From positions 1 to 34,663 of the forward strand of contig SVNV01000020.1 in assembly GCA_015066705.1 (NCBI GenBank): a stretch of DNA of 34,663 nucleotides. The letters run 5' to 3'. Origin of the DNA: Ruminococcus sp. Its GTDB lineage: Bacteria > Bacillota > Clostridia > Oscillospirales > Ruminococcaceae. The position numbers were made by a program, and so were the translations under genes. This document shows positions 15,741-23,629 of the stretch, piece after piece (position 1 is the first letter of the stretch; each line of letters begins with the position of its first letter). The notes beneath the pieces were generated by a model that saw nothing but the letters and a program-made list of their open reading frames with translations, did not search any database and was not told the DNA's origin.

Positions 15741-15765
15741 AGACGGAAAACTCCGTCTTGTTTTT
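15741..15765. terminator. Hairpin terminator upstream of the GNAT-mnmA pair
   Basis: A 7-bp stem AGACGGA/TCCGTCT with an AAAC loop is followed by TGTTTTT on the plus strand and GTTTTTG on the minus strand. It probably ends iscS-iscU transcripts. Because it lies within about 25 bases of the GNAT start, attenuation of GNAT-mnmA is also possible. A TTGACA at 15784-15789 lies beyond it. Confidence 0.6.
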
Positions 15766-15835
15766 AAAAATTATAATTTAAAATGTCAATTAATTTTTGC
15801 TACACCATTATTCAAAATAATAGCTTATATCAGAA

Positions 15836-15928
15836 TAAGGCGAGCAAAAGCGAGCCGTTAGCCGCCGTCACTCAAAACTTTCCAGCCTCTCAAAATTCAA
15901 AAAAGGCGAGGTGGGTGTGGCGACACCG
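15836..15928. repeat. GC-rich palindromic intergenic stretch after iscU
   Basis: This stretch is more GC-rich than its surroundings and holds no ORF. It contains the direct repeat GCGAGC-AAAA-GCGAGC, the hairpin GTGGCG/CGCCAC next to the iscU stop, and TTTTGAGTG read on the minus strand. A similar, degenerate arrangement lies at 21222-21325. It looks like a dispersed intergenic element. Confidence 0.35.
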
Positions 15929-15931
15929 CCA

Positions 15932-16366
15932 CTAATGGCAGCCTTCGCAGTGGTCGCAACCGCCACCGATTTCGCCTACGATTGGAAGCGGGTCGATACC
16001 CTGTCTTGTGTAGTAATCAGAAATAGCAGTCTTCATAGCTTCTTCAGCCAGAACTGAGCAGTGAAGCTTTGCCGGTGGAAGTCCGTCAAGTGCCTCTACA
16101 ACAGCCTTATTTGTGAGCTTGAGAGCCTCGTCGATTGACTTTCCCTTGATAAGCTCAGTAGCCATTGATGAAGTTGCAACAGCCGCACCACAACCAAATG
16201 TCTGGAATTTAACGTCAGTAATAACTCCTTCATTCACCTTGAGGTACATCTTCATAATATCTCCGCACTTTGCATTTCCAACTTCGCCTACTCCGTCAGC
16301 GTCTTCAATAACGCCAACGTTTCTTGGATTTGCAAAATGGTCCATAACCTTTTCGCTGTAAATCAT
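15932..16366 (-). CDS. iscU: Fe-S cluster scaffold protein (IscU/NifU-type)
   Basis: A 144-residue scaffold on which [2Fe-2S] or [4Fe-4S] clusters are built before transfer. The three ligand cysteines are C34 (NAKCGD, with D36), C59 (FGCGAA) and C103 (LHCSV), and the family opening YSEKVMDHFANPRNVG is present. The C-terminus carries an extra CDHCEGCH tail, common in clostridial NifU-like proteins. The gene starts 32 bases after the cysteine desulfurase stop, with AAAGGA before the ATG. IscR, HscA/HscB and ferredoxin genes are not in this window. Confidence 0.95.
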   Translation of the reverse strand: MIYSEKVMDHFANPRNVGVIEDADGVGEVGNAKCGDIMKMYLKVNEGVITDVKFQTFGCGAAVATSSMATELIKGKSIDEALKLTNKAVVEALDGLPPAKLHCSVLAEEAMKTAISDYYTRQGIDPLPIVGEIGGGCDHCEGCH

Positions 16367-16398
16367 TTATATCAATCCTTTCGATAATTTCCCTTTAG

Positions 16399-17601
16399 TT
16401 ATATATTTCCGCCTGTAATTCCCTCTTCACGGCAAATTCTGTCCCAGAGTGGTGACATTGCTCTGAGTCTGTCAACAACATTTGGAACAACTTCAAGAAT
16501 ATAATCAACATCCTCGTCAGTTGTTTCTTCGTTGATTGAAAGACGGAGTGAGCCGTGAGCAATTTCGTGAGGAAGTCCCAGTGCAAGCAGAACGTGTGAC
16601 GGGTCAAGGTCGCCTGAAGTACAAGCACTTCCCGATGAAGCACAGATTCCGTTCAAATCAAGCATAAGAAGAAGAGATTCGCCCTCAATTCCTCTTACAG
16701 AAATATTAACGTTTCCGCAAAGTCTTTTTTCTCTGTCACCGTTAAGGCGTGTTTCCTTGATTTTAAGGATACCGTCAATTAGTCTGTCTCTCATAGCCTT
16801 GATTTTTTCCTGCTTTGCAGGTATATCTGTGCAAGCCTCTTGGATAGCAGCCGCAAGTGCTACGATAGACGGAACATTTTCTGTACCGGCTCTCTTTGAG
16901 CGTTCCTGAGCGCCTCCGTGAACAAGGTTAGGAATAGCAATTCCTGTTCTCATATACATTGCGCCAACGCCCTTTGGTGCGTGGATTTTATGGCCTGAAA
17001 GTGACAAAAGGTCGATATTCATAGCCTTTACATCAATCTCAACATTTCCAACAGCCTGAACAGCGTCAGTATGGAAAAGCACCTTATTTTCTTTACAAAC
17101 TGCGCCGATTTCAGCTATCGGCTGGATTGTTCCGATTTCGTTATTTGCAAACATTATACTTACAAGGCAGGTATCCTCTCTGATTGCATTTTTAACGTCA
17201 TCAACCGAAACAATACCCTTATCGTCAACCGGAAGATAAGTAACCTCAAAGCCTTTCTTTTCGAGGTATTCGCAGGTATGAAGAACTGCATGATGTTCGA
17301 TAACAGAAGTAATAATATGCTTCTTGCCCTTTTTTTCGCCGGCTTCAGCAACACATTTGATAGCCCAGTTATCAGCTTCAGAGCCACCGCTTGTAAAATA
17401 AATTTCGTTTGTTTTAGCACCGATTGCAAAAGCAACCTTTTCTCTTGCGCAAAGCACAGCCTTAGCAGCATCCTGTCCCATCATATAAATACTGGAAGCA
17501 TTACCATAATGCTCAGTAAAATACGGAAGTGCAGCATTGAGAGCTGTCTGTGAAACTCTTGTTGTAGCCGCATTATCAGCATAAACAAAGCGTTTTTCCA
17601 T
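16399..17601 (-). CDS. iscS: Cysteine desulfurase (IscS/NifS class)
   Basis: A 400-residue PLP enzyme that removes sulfur from cysteine as a protein-bound persulfide for Fe-S assembly and tRNA thiolation. It shows YADNAATT at the N-terminus, [10 protein letters not shown] (71-80), EHHAVL (102-107), HTDAVQ (177-182), the PLP lysine K205 in [10 protein letters not shown], and catalytic C327 in [16 protein letters not shown]. The long loop containing the cysteine marks the IscS/NifS class rather than SufS. It leads the iscS-iscU unit behind a consensus promoter and probably also feeds MnmA. Confidence 0.96.
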   Translation of the reverse strand: MEKRFVYADNAATTRVSQTALNAALPYFTEHYGNASSIYMMGQDAAKAVLCAREKVAFAIGAKTNEIYFTSGGSEADNWAIKCVAEAGEKKGKKHIITSVIEHHAVLHTCEYLEKKGFEVTYLPVDDKGIVSVDDVKNAIREDTCLVSIMFANNEIGTIQPIAEIGAVCKENKVLFHTDAVQAVGNVEIDVKAMNIDLLSLSGHKIHAPKGVGAMYMRTGIAIPNLVHGGAQERSKRAGTENVPSIVALAAAIQEACTDIPAKQEKIKAMRDRLIDGILKIKETRLNGDREKRLCGNVNISVRGIEGESLLLMLDLNGICASSGSACTSGDLDPSHVLLALGLPHEIAHGSLRLSINEETTDEDVDYILEVVPNVVDRLRAMSPLWDRICREEGITGGNI

Positions 17602-17648
17602 CTATATCAAGTCCTTTCAAATACATCATCTTAAAACATACACTAAAT

Positions 17649-17677
17649 ATTATATACCTATTTTATCTCAAATGCAA
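17649..17677 (-). promoter_or_regulatory. Promoter of iscS-iscU
   Basis: On the minus strand, TTGCAT (17672-17677), 17 bp and TATAAT (17649-17654), about 50 bases before the iscS ATG. No IscR-type operator was recognised. Confidence 0.78.
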
Positions 17678-17696
17678 GCATTTAACAGAATTTTTT

Positions 17697-17732
17697 CAAA
17701 AAACTAAGGGTATCGGAAAATTTCCGACACCC
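17697..17732 (-). terminator. Terminator after the diguanylate cyclase gene
   Basis: On the minus strand, GGGTGTCGGAAA and TTTCCGATACCC pair with one mismatch, followed by TTAGTTTTTT. Its GGGTATCGGA arm resembles the terminators at 5403 and 32523. Confidence 0.82.
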
Positions 17733-17750
17733 TTTTGGTTAGTTTTGTTA

Positions 17751-19730
17751 TTATCTTGGTTTTGAATAGTAAGCGAAAGCACTCTTTCCGCTCTTTTTAA
17801 CTGAGTACATAGCCTCGTCAGCGTCCTTGATAACTGAATCAGCATCCATTGTATGGTCAGTAAAGTATGCGATACCGATACTACATTTAACAACGAAATG
17901 TTCTTTAAACGCAACACCGTCAAAGCCTATGCCAAACTCTCTGATAATAAGCTTAGCTATATCGCCTGCAGAAGGGCTGGTTGGTGTTTCACTATAGCAA
18001 AGCACAAATTCGTCACCGCCGTAACGTCCTGCAAAGCCGTTATTTCCAACAACTCGTTTAAGTGTTGAACCTACAAAGGTCAGTGCTTCGTCACCGAGAG
18101 CGTGGCTATAATTATTGTTATAATTCTTAAAGTCGTCGAGGTCGATAAACAGTACAGCAACCTTAGTTTTACGCATCTGTGAAAGGTCAAATTCATTCAT
18201 AAGGTTAACTTCAAATGACTGTCTGTTAAGAATCTGGGTAAGTGAGTCGTAATTAGCCTTCTTAAGAAGGTTTTCCTCACGCTTCTTAGCTCTGTCGATA
18301 TCAATCATAGCACCGATAATCTTGCTTATATTACCGTTATTGTCTCTGATACTTGCACATCTCACAATATACCATGCATAATCGTTATAAATATTCTTGA
18401 AGCTGAATTCGCCCTGAAGTGATTCGCCTGCAACCATCTTATCAACAAACTCTTCAAAGTCAGCTTTTCCCTTACGTTCAACAACGCCATTGAGGAAGAA
18501 GCTGTCTGCAAACTTCTGCGTCTTAGCTCGGAAGCTGAATTTTGAATTAAAGTTATCACTGAAGGTCACCTGGTCCTTGGCAACGCTATATTCAAAGATG
18601 ATATTATCGGTCATATCGACCATAATATTATATCTTTCTTCGTTGAGGTTTATCATATCAATGAGAGAGTTTACTCCATTTCCTATCTGAACAACCTCGC
18701 TCTTACCCTCGCCATTGAATCTTGCAAACTTATCGCCGTTTGCACGTTTTTCAAACACAGAAGCAACATCATCAAGAGGCTTTAAGTATTTGAGAGTGAG
18801 GAAAACAGCTGCGCCTATAAATACGAGCATAGCAATAACTGAGAAAACAGCCATTTCAGTTGCAAGCTGATTTGAACCTTCAAGAATAATACGTGTAGGC
18901 ATTGATGCAAGCACGCCCCAAGTAGCGCCCTTCTTATTTCTTGTTGAAGTAATAGCTCCACCCATAATAACCATTTCTTCGTTATCGTTATTATATTCGG
19001 TAGGAACAACCTTTCTGTCGGTGATAATCATTTTGAACTGGTCAACTACATTCTGATAATCCGTCAGCTGTGAGAATGTCAGAATATTGTTGAAAGGCGA
19101 CATAATAATATTTCCTCTGTTGTCAGAAATGATAAGGTCCATTTCTGTTGAGGATTCAATACGTGTAATAACCTGTTCAAACATTGAAAGATTATAATAA
19201 AATACACCGTAGCCTATAAAATTACTTGCATTATGTATTCTGAATACATATGCGATTGTATTTTTGTTACTGTCTAACAACTGAAATTCATTCAGATGAG
19301 TGAGACCTGCATTATCAGTAATGATAGATTCAAGAGTTTCAACTGTAATACTCGGATAAACACCTTCATTATATGCGCTTGAAACCGATAACAGCTTTCC
19401 ATCATCGTCATAAATTGCAGCCTGAACAATGTCGTCGTCAGTATCAACAACACCAGTTATTACATCTGAAACTGCAACCATTTCTTCTTCATTTCCAGAA
19501 AGGTAGTTTATGATATGAGAATTTGCTGAAAAGTCGTAAGCATTCTTACTCATTTCATCAAATCTGCCTTCTATCTCTTTCTGTGCAATATTTATAATTT
19601 TAGTGGTATTCAGATTTCTGTTTGAAACATGGAAATTTTCAAATCTGCCACTTGCGAACAGACACAATACAAGTATCGGTACAATCAAAAAGGCAGTTGC
19701 CATTACAATAAAGGTATGTTTTATCTTCAT
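17751..19730 (-). CDS. Membrane diguanylate cyclase: Cache sensor, PAS and GGDEF domains
   Basis: A 659-residue signalling protein predicted to make c-di-GMP from two GTP. One transmembrane helix lies at about 8-28. A Cache-type extracellular sensor of about 260 residues follows (YDDDGKLLSVSS, then a YGVFYYNLSMFEQV segment). A second helix lies near 293-315, then a short HAMP-like linker, a PAS domain (about 365-495, ending IIGAMIDIDRAKKREENLLKKA) and a GGDEF domain (about 500-655). The active-site motif GGDEF is intact at 571-575. No RxxD inhibitory site is visible before it. AAAGGGG precedes the ATG. It is monocistronic, with its own promoter and terminator. The sensed ligand is unknown. 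Confidence 0.92.
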   Translation of the reverse strand: MKIKHTFIVMATAFLIVPILVLCLFASGRFENFHVSNRNLNTTKIINIAQKEIEGRFDEMSKNAYDFSANSHIINYLSGNEEEMVAVSDVITGVVDTDDDIVQAAIYDDDGKLLSVSSAYNEGVYPSITVETLESIITDNAGLTHLNEFQLLDSNKNTIAYVFRIHNASNFIGYGVFYYNLSMFEQVITRIESSTEMDLIISDNRGNIIMSPFNNILTFSQLTDYQNVVDQFKMIITDRKVVPTEYNNDNEEMVIMGGAITSTRNKKGATWGVLASMPTRIILEGSNQLATEMAVFSVIAMLVFIGAAVFLTLKYLKPLDDVASVFEKRANGDKFARFNGEGKSEVVQIGNGVNSLIDMINLNEERYNIMVDMTDNIIFEYSVAKDQVTFSDNFNSKFSFRAKTQKFADSFFLNGVVERKGKADFEEFVDKMVAGESLQGEFSFKNIYNDYAWYIVRCASIRDNNGNISKIIGAMIDIDRAKKREENLLKKANYDSLTQILNRQSFEVNLMNEFDLSQMRKTKVAVLFIDLDDFKNYNNNYSHALGDEALTFVGSTLKRVVGNNGFAGRYGGDEFVLCYSETPTSPSAGDIAKLIIREFGIGFDGVAFKEHFVVKCSIGIAYFTDHTMDADSVIKDADEAMYSVKKSGKSAFAYYSKPR

Positions 19731-19771
19731 AATCCCACGCCCCTTTCTTGTGATAATACTAATTTACAATA

Positions 19772-19800
19772 ATTATACAACATGACTTTTTAAATTGCAA
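19772..19800 (-). promoter_or_regulatory. Promoter of the diguanylate cyclase gene
   Basis: On the minus strand, TTGCAA (19795-19800), 17 bp and TATAAT (19772-19777). Confidence 0.8.
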
Positions 19801-19900
19801 CAGTTTTTGTGAATTTTTATTGAAAAAATGCAGAAAAAATTCATAAAATTACAGAATTTATGACGATAAATTAACAGAATTTTAAATCTCTGCTCTGGCG

Positions 19901-19929
19901 TTGAAAATTTCATAAATTCAGATTAAAAT
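19901..19929 (+). promoter_or_regulatory. Promoter of the CLC transporter gene
   Basis: TTGAAA (19901-19906), 17 bp and TAAAAT (19924-19929). The leader is only about 20 bases, so there is no room for a fluoride riboswitch. Confidence 0.7.
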
Positions 19930-19955
19930 ATAACCAATGAAAGGCGGTGAACGTC

Positions 19956-21221
19956 GTGAATAACATTTCAAAGCACGAAAAACTTATTGCAGTTATAAAA
20001 TATTTACTCACTTTTTTAAAGTGGTTATTTATTGCAACATTGACAGGAGTTTTCACCGGACTGGTAGGAACTCTTTTTAACAAGACAATTTCATATGTAA
20101 CAGATTTCAGAGGTTCTCACGATTTTATTATATGGTTTTTACCTGTTGGCGGGCTTGCGATAGTTCTGGCATACAAGCTAAGCCGAGTTGATGTAGATGC
20201 AGGAACAAATATGGTTTTATCCTCTGTAAGAAAGCACGAAAAGGTTCACCCGATGCTTGCGCCGCTTATTTTCATTGCAGCGTCGATAACTCATCTCTTC
20301 GGTGGTTCGGCAGGACGTGAAGGTGCGGCTTTACAGTTAGGTGGCGGAATCGGATTTCAGGTAGGCCGACTTTTCAGGCTTGACGATTCAGACAAGGGCA
20401 CCATTGTTATCTGCGGAATGGCAGGACTTTTCTCAGCACTTTTCGGAACACCCATTACTGCTGTTTTATTTGCTATGGAAGTAATAAGTGTCGGTGTATT
20501 TTATTATTCGGCATTTATTCCTGCGATAATAACATCCCTTTCGTCTTACGTAATCACATTACGTTTCGGAATAAAGCCTGAACGTTTTGAGTTAAAGGGA
20601 GTTCCGGATTTGACCACATTCCCGATTTTAAAGGTAATACTTCTTGCCACAGCTATAGCTGTTCTGAGCATTGTTTTTGTTGTATCGTTGGAAGGAAGCC
20701 ACAAGCTTCTGAAAAAGCTTTTCAAAAATCCTTACATAAGAATTTTCGCAGGTGGCTGTGCAATAGTCGGACTTACATTTATCCTCGGAACAAGAGATTA
20801 CAACGGTGCAGGAATGAACATTGTTGAGCATGCACTCCACGGTGAAGCAGAGCCTTTTGCATTTGCACTTAAGCTTATTTTCACCTGCATTACAATCGGC
20901 GCAGGCTTTAAGGGTGGAGAAATTGTTCCTACCTTCTTTATCGGTGCCACATTCGGTTGCGTATTTGGTGATTTGATTGGACTTAATCCTGCTTTCGGTG
21001 CGGCAATCGGGCTTATTGCGATGTTCTGCGGTGTTGTAAACTGTCCTGTTGCTTCAATCATTCTCAGCATAGAATTATTCAGCGATGCAAACAGCATTGT
21101 TTTCTTTACTCTCGCCTGCGGAATATCCTACGTTTTATCTGGATATTACGGATTATATTCAAGTCAGAAGATTGTTTATTCAAAGCTCAAGCACGAATAC
21201 ATCAACATCAACGCCAAATAA
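19956..21221 (+). CDS. CLC-family anion transporter with atypical filter motifs
   Basis: A protein of about 421 residues with the ClC membrane fold. The gating-glutamate motif is GSAGREGAALQLGGGIG (about residues 117-133), with the Glu kept but the usual Pro after it replaced by Ala (GREGA). The anion-coordinating GSGIP motif appears to be replaced by GTNMV near residue 82. The later segments KGGEIVPTFFIGATFG and FGAAIGLIAMFCGVVNCP are typical. The retained Glu suggests an H+-coupled antiporter. Departures from GSGIP/GREGP are known in the fluoride-specific CLC-F branch, so chloride should not be assumed. The start at GTG 19956 is chosen because the AAAGGCGG ribosome site is too close to the alternative GTG at 19947. 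It is monocistronic. Confidence 0.88.
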   Translation: MNNISKHEKLIAVIKYLLTFLKWLFIATLTGVFTGLVGTLFNKTISYVTDFRGSHDFIIWFLPVGGLAIVLAYKLSRVDVDAGTNMVLSSVRKHEKVHPMLAPLIFIAASITHLFGGSAGREGAALQLGGGIGFQVGRLFRLDDSDKGTIVICGMAGLFSALFGTPITAVLFAMEVISVGVFYYSAFIPAIITSLSSYVITLRFGIKPERFELKGVPDLTTFPILKVILLATAIAVLSIVFVVSLEGSHKLLKKLFKNPYIRIFAGGCAIVGLTFILGTRDYNGAGMNIVEHALHGEAEPFAFALKLIFTCITIGAGFKGGEIVPTFFIGATFGCVFGDLIGLNPAFGAAIGLIAMFCGVVNCPVASIILSIELFSDANSIVFFTLACGISYVLSGYYGLYSSQKIVYSKLKHEYININAK

Positions 21222-21334
21222 CCAGCGCAGACGCTGGACACTCCTCCCCTCGCATTTCATTTGTGAAATGTCGGAATTTTGAGTGCTCGGGTGTTATCGC
21301 CTCGCTTAACGCTCGGCTTAATGAGATAAAAATT
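21222..21334. other. Non-coding GC-rich spacer with small palindromes
   Basis: There is no plausible gene here. Hairpins are CCAGCG/CGCTGG right after the CLC stop and CATTTCA/TGAAATG (about 21255-21271). They are followed by TTTTGAGTG and a CTCGCTTAACGCTCGGC stretch that resembles the spacer at 15836-15928. Confidence 0.4.
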
Positions 21335-21368
21335 AAACTCACTATCGTAAAGGTAGTGAGTTTTTTTA
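21335..21368. terminator. Bidirectional terminator between the CLC and ricT genes
   Basis: A 10-bp stem AAACTCACTA/TAGTGAGTTT with a nine-base loop. TTTTTTT follows on the plus strand, and TTTAATTTTTAT on the minus strand. Confidence 0.88.
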
Positions 21369-21386
21369 TTGTCCACTGTTAATTGA

Positions 21387-22250
21387 TTATTTATCTTCAA
21401 GCTCTTTGAGTGCCTTGATTTCGTCACGGTCCAGGCGGATAACAGCATCCTTGATAACAGTTACGTCATTCTTATCATAGGTATTTACTGCTTCTGTGCC
21501 GTCATTTTTAATTCTCAGCTTACCGGTAATAAGGTTAACCTCTTCAACAACGCCCTTTCCGTCAGGTGTCTTTACAATCGCACCAACCTTCGGAGTTGTC
21601 TTTAAAAGCTCCTCATAGCTATCCTGTTCGTATTTCAGGCAACACATAAGACGTCCACAGGTTCCGGAAATCTTTGTAGGATTAAGCGAAAGCCCCTGTT
21701 CCTTTGCCATTTTGATTGACACCGGCTGAAACTCTCCCAAAAATCTTGAACAGCAGAAAGGCTGACCGCAGATTCCGAGACCGCCAAGCATTTTAGCTTC
21801 ATCTCTTACGCCTATCTGTCTCAGTTCAATTCTTGTTCTGAAAACAGCTGCCAAATCCTTTACAAGCTCTCTGAAATCCACTCTGTTTTCAGAAGTGAAA
21901 TAAAACAGAAGCTTATTATTGTCAAAAGTACATTCAACGTCAATGAGGTTCATTTTAAGGCCATGCTCCTGAATCTTCTTTTCGCAGATTTCAAAAGCTT
22001 CCTGCTCCTTAGTCTTATTATTTTCAATTACCTTGAAGTCCTTTTCTGTTGCAATTCTCATAACAGGCTTAAGTGGTGCAGCAAGCTGGTCTTCGCTAAT
22101 CTCCCTCTTGGAAAGCACAACCTCACCGCATTCAACACCTCTTGCGGTTTCGACAATTACCCTGTCGCCTTCCTTTATATCAAGTCCGGAGGGTGAAAAA
22201 TAATACACCTTTCCGGCATTTTTAAATCTAACTCCAATAATTTCAGTCAT
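21387..22250 (-). CDS. ricT: RicT/YaaT family protein (PSP1 domain)
   Basis: A 287-residue protein of the PSP1 family. In Bacillus, RicT forms the RicA-RicF-RicT (Y-) complex, which carries Fe-S clusters and promotes RNase Y-dependent mRNA maturation, and it also affects sporulation. The cluster cysteines are conserved: C161, C166 and C167 in GICGQPFCCSRF, and C198, C203 and C204 in SGTCGRLMCCLKYE. The C-terminus (PKVGAIVKTPDGKGVVEEV) is typical. It starts 12 bases after the holB stop, matching the Bacillus order holB-yaaT, and ends the leftward operon. Confidence 0.95.
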   Translation of the reverse strand: MTEIIGVRFKNAGKVYYFSPSGLDIKEGDRVIVETARGVECGEVVLSKREISEDQLAAPLKPVMRIATEKDFKVIENNKTKEQEAFEICEKKIQEHGLKMNLIDVECTFDNNKLLFYFTSENRVDFRELVKDLAAVFRTRIELRQIGVRDEAKMLGGLGICGQPFCCSRFLGEFQPVSIKMAKEQGLSLNPTKISGTCGRLMCCLKYEQDSYEELLKTTPKVGAIVKTPDGKGVVEEVNLITGKLRIKNDGTEAVNTYDKNDVTVIKDAVIRLDRDEIKALKELEDK

Positions 22251-22262
22251 AGTATTCCCTTT

Positions 22263-23258
22263 CTAAATTATCTCCATAATCTCAGCACAGATTGCTGAAT
22301 GAGCAAGTCCGATATTAGCATTTGAATTTATTCTGCTGATATACTTTTCGCAAAGCTCATAAAGTAGTATAGCCTTTCTCGGGCTGATTTTCAAAGCAAG
22401 CTGTAAGGTCTCCTCCTTACAACAGGAAAGCATTGTAAGTGACGAACCACCGCTACGTTTAACAGCACAATCCCTCAGCACGTTTGACAGAAGCATAAGC
22501 ACCTCGACAAACAGCTTTTTATCTTCACCAGCTTTATAAAATGCCTGCATAAGTGCATATTCGTCCATATTATAGATACACGAACAGATTTTCCCCGTAA
22601 GAGAAACCGCTGTGGAAAGCTGCTTTCCGTCGATAAACTCAACGCACTTACCAACATTTCCGCCCATTGCTTCGTAAGCCTTTTCAAACTTCTCGCCGTC
22701 AAAGCTTTCGCATTTTCCCATTACAACATTTTTAAGTTCTTCCTTATCAAGAGGATAAACCTTGAAGTGAGTAACTCTGGAAAGAATTGTAGGCAAAAAG
22801 TATTCCCTTGAGCAGGCGGTCATAATAATAACCATATGAGCAGGCGGTTCTTCAACCACTTTAAGAAGCGCATTCTGGGAATTCTGCTGTGTTGCGTCCA
22901 TATCAGAAATCACAACCACTTTATATTCCGACTCATTAGGCTTTACATAAGCCTCGCTGACAATAGGTCTCAAATCCTTATCGAGAATATATCCACCGCT
23001 CTTTCCGCTTGGTTTAATCTCGATAAAGTCAGGGTGGCCTCCGTGAGAAATCATCTTACAGCTTTTACACTTCATACAAGGAGTGCCGTCGCTGTTGTTT
23101 TCACACAGAATGGCTGCTCCGATATATCTTGCTGCAGTCTTTTTACCAAGTCCCTTATCCCCTGTTATTACAAAGGAATGTGTCAGCTTTTTATTTTTTA
23201 TCATTCGTGAAACAGCAGTCTTTATATCTGCGTTTCCCAAAAATCCCGTATTATTCAT
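22263..23258 (-). CDS. holB: DNA polymerase III subunit delta-prime
   Basis: A 331-residue clamp-loader ATPase-fold subunit that helps load the sliding clamp. It shows the Walker A-like GDKGLGKKT (33-41), four zinc-module cysteines (C52, C61, C64, C67), the sensor region NALLKVVEEPPAHMVIIMTA, and LPTILSRVTHFKVYPL (the SRC-type motif, here SRVT). Its ATG overlaps the stop of the upstream darA gene by one base (TGATG). Delta-prime is normally ATPase-inactive, and I do not infer activity here. It lies in the same order as Bacillus yaaQ-yaaR-holB-yaaT, with yaaR missing. Confidence 0.93.
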   Translation of the reverse strand: MNNTGFLGNADIKTAVSRMIKNKKLTHSFVITGDKGLGKKTAARYIGAAILCENNSDGTPCMKCKSCKMISHGGHPDFIEIKPSGKSGGYILDKDLRPIVSEAYVKPNESEYKVVVISDMDATQQNSQNALLKVVEEPPAHMVIIMTACSREYFLPTILSRVTHFKVYPLDKEELKNVVMGKCESFDGEKFEKAYEAMGGNVGKCVEFIDGKQLSTAVSLTGKICSCIYNMDEYALMQAFYKAGEDKKLFVEVLMLLSNVLRDCAVKRSGGSSLTMLSCCKEETLQLALKISPRKAILLYELCEKYISRINSNANIGLAHSAICAEIMEII

Positions 23259-23581
23259 CAGAGTTTTTCAAACCTATCAATATCAGTTACAATAATTGTT
23301 GCCCCACCGATTGAAATTTCAGCAGGAAAGCTTGCAAAAGAGCTTGTTCTGATTGATGGTGTAGCAGGAAGCATCTGTGTTCTCTTTTTTGAGTGTGCCC
23401 TGATAACCTCAATCACCTTATCAACCTTACAATCGTCAACAGCAAGAATAAAGGTAGTATTTCCTGCCTTTAAAAAGCCTCCGGTTGATGCAAGCTTCGT
23501 AGCCTGAAAGCCCGATTCGGTAATAGCGTCCATAACCTGATGGCTATCATCGTTATTTACAATCGCATAAATCAGCTTCAT
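23258..23581 (-). CDS. darA: Cyclic-di-AMP receptor, PII-like (DarA/PstA/YaaQ)
   Basis: A 107-residue PII-like protein. It opens MKLIYAIVNNDDSHQVMDAI and continues FQATKLASTGGFLKAGNTTF, both characteristic of the DarA (YaaQ/PstA) family that binds c-di-AMP. The T-loop/B-loop region and the C-terminal EISIGGATIIVTDIDRFEKL are present, and the length is normal. Its downstream partner is unknown in the family. It overlaps holB by one base and follows the decarboxylase-like gene by 48 bases. That gap has a ribosome site (AAAGGAC), no terminator, and only weak promoter-like sequence. Confidence 0.94.
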   Translation of the reverse strand: MKLIYAIVNNDDSHQVMDAITESGFQATKLASTGGFLKAGNTTFILAVDDCKVDKVIEVIRAHSKKRTQMLPATPSIRTSSFASFPAEISIGGATIIVTDIDRFEKL

Positions 23582-23629
23582 AAAATCAGTCCTTTATGTA
23601 TATATTCATTTAAATCAAAACCTACACAA

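Noticed and set aside
19801..19955. Fluoride riboswitch before the CLC gene
   Set aside because: No crcB-motif consensus is visible and the promoter at 19901-19929 leaves a leader of about 20 bases.
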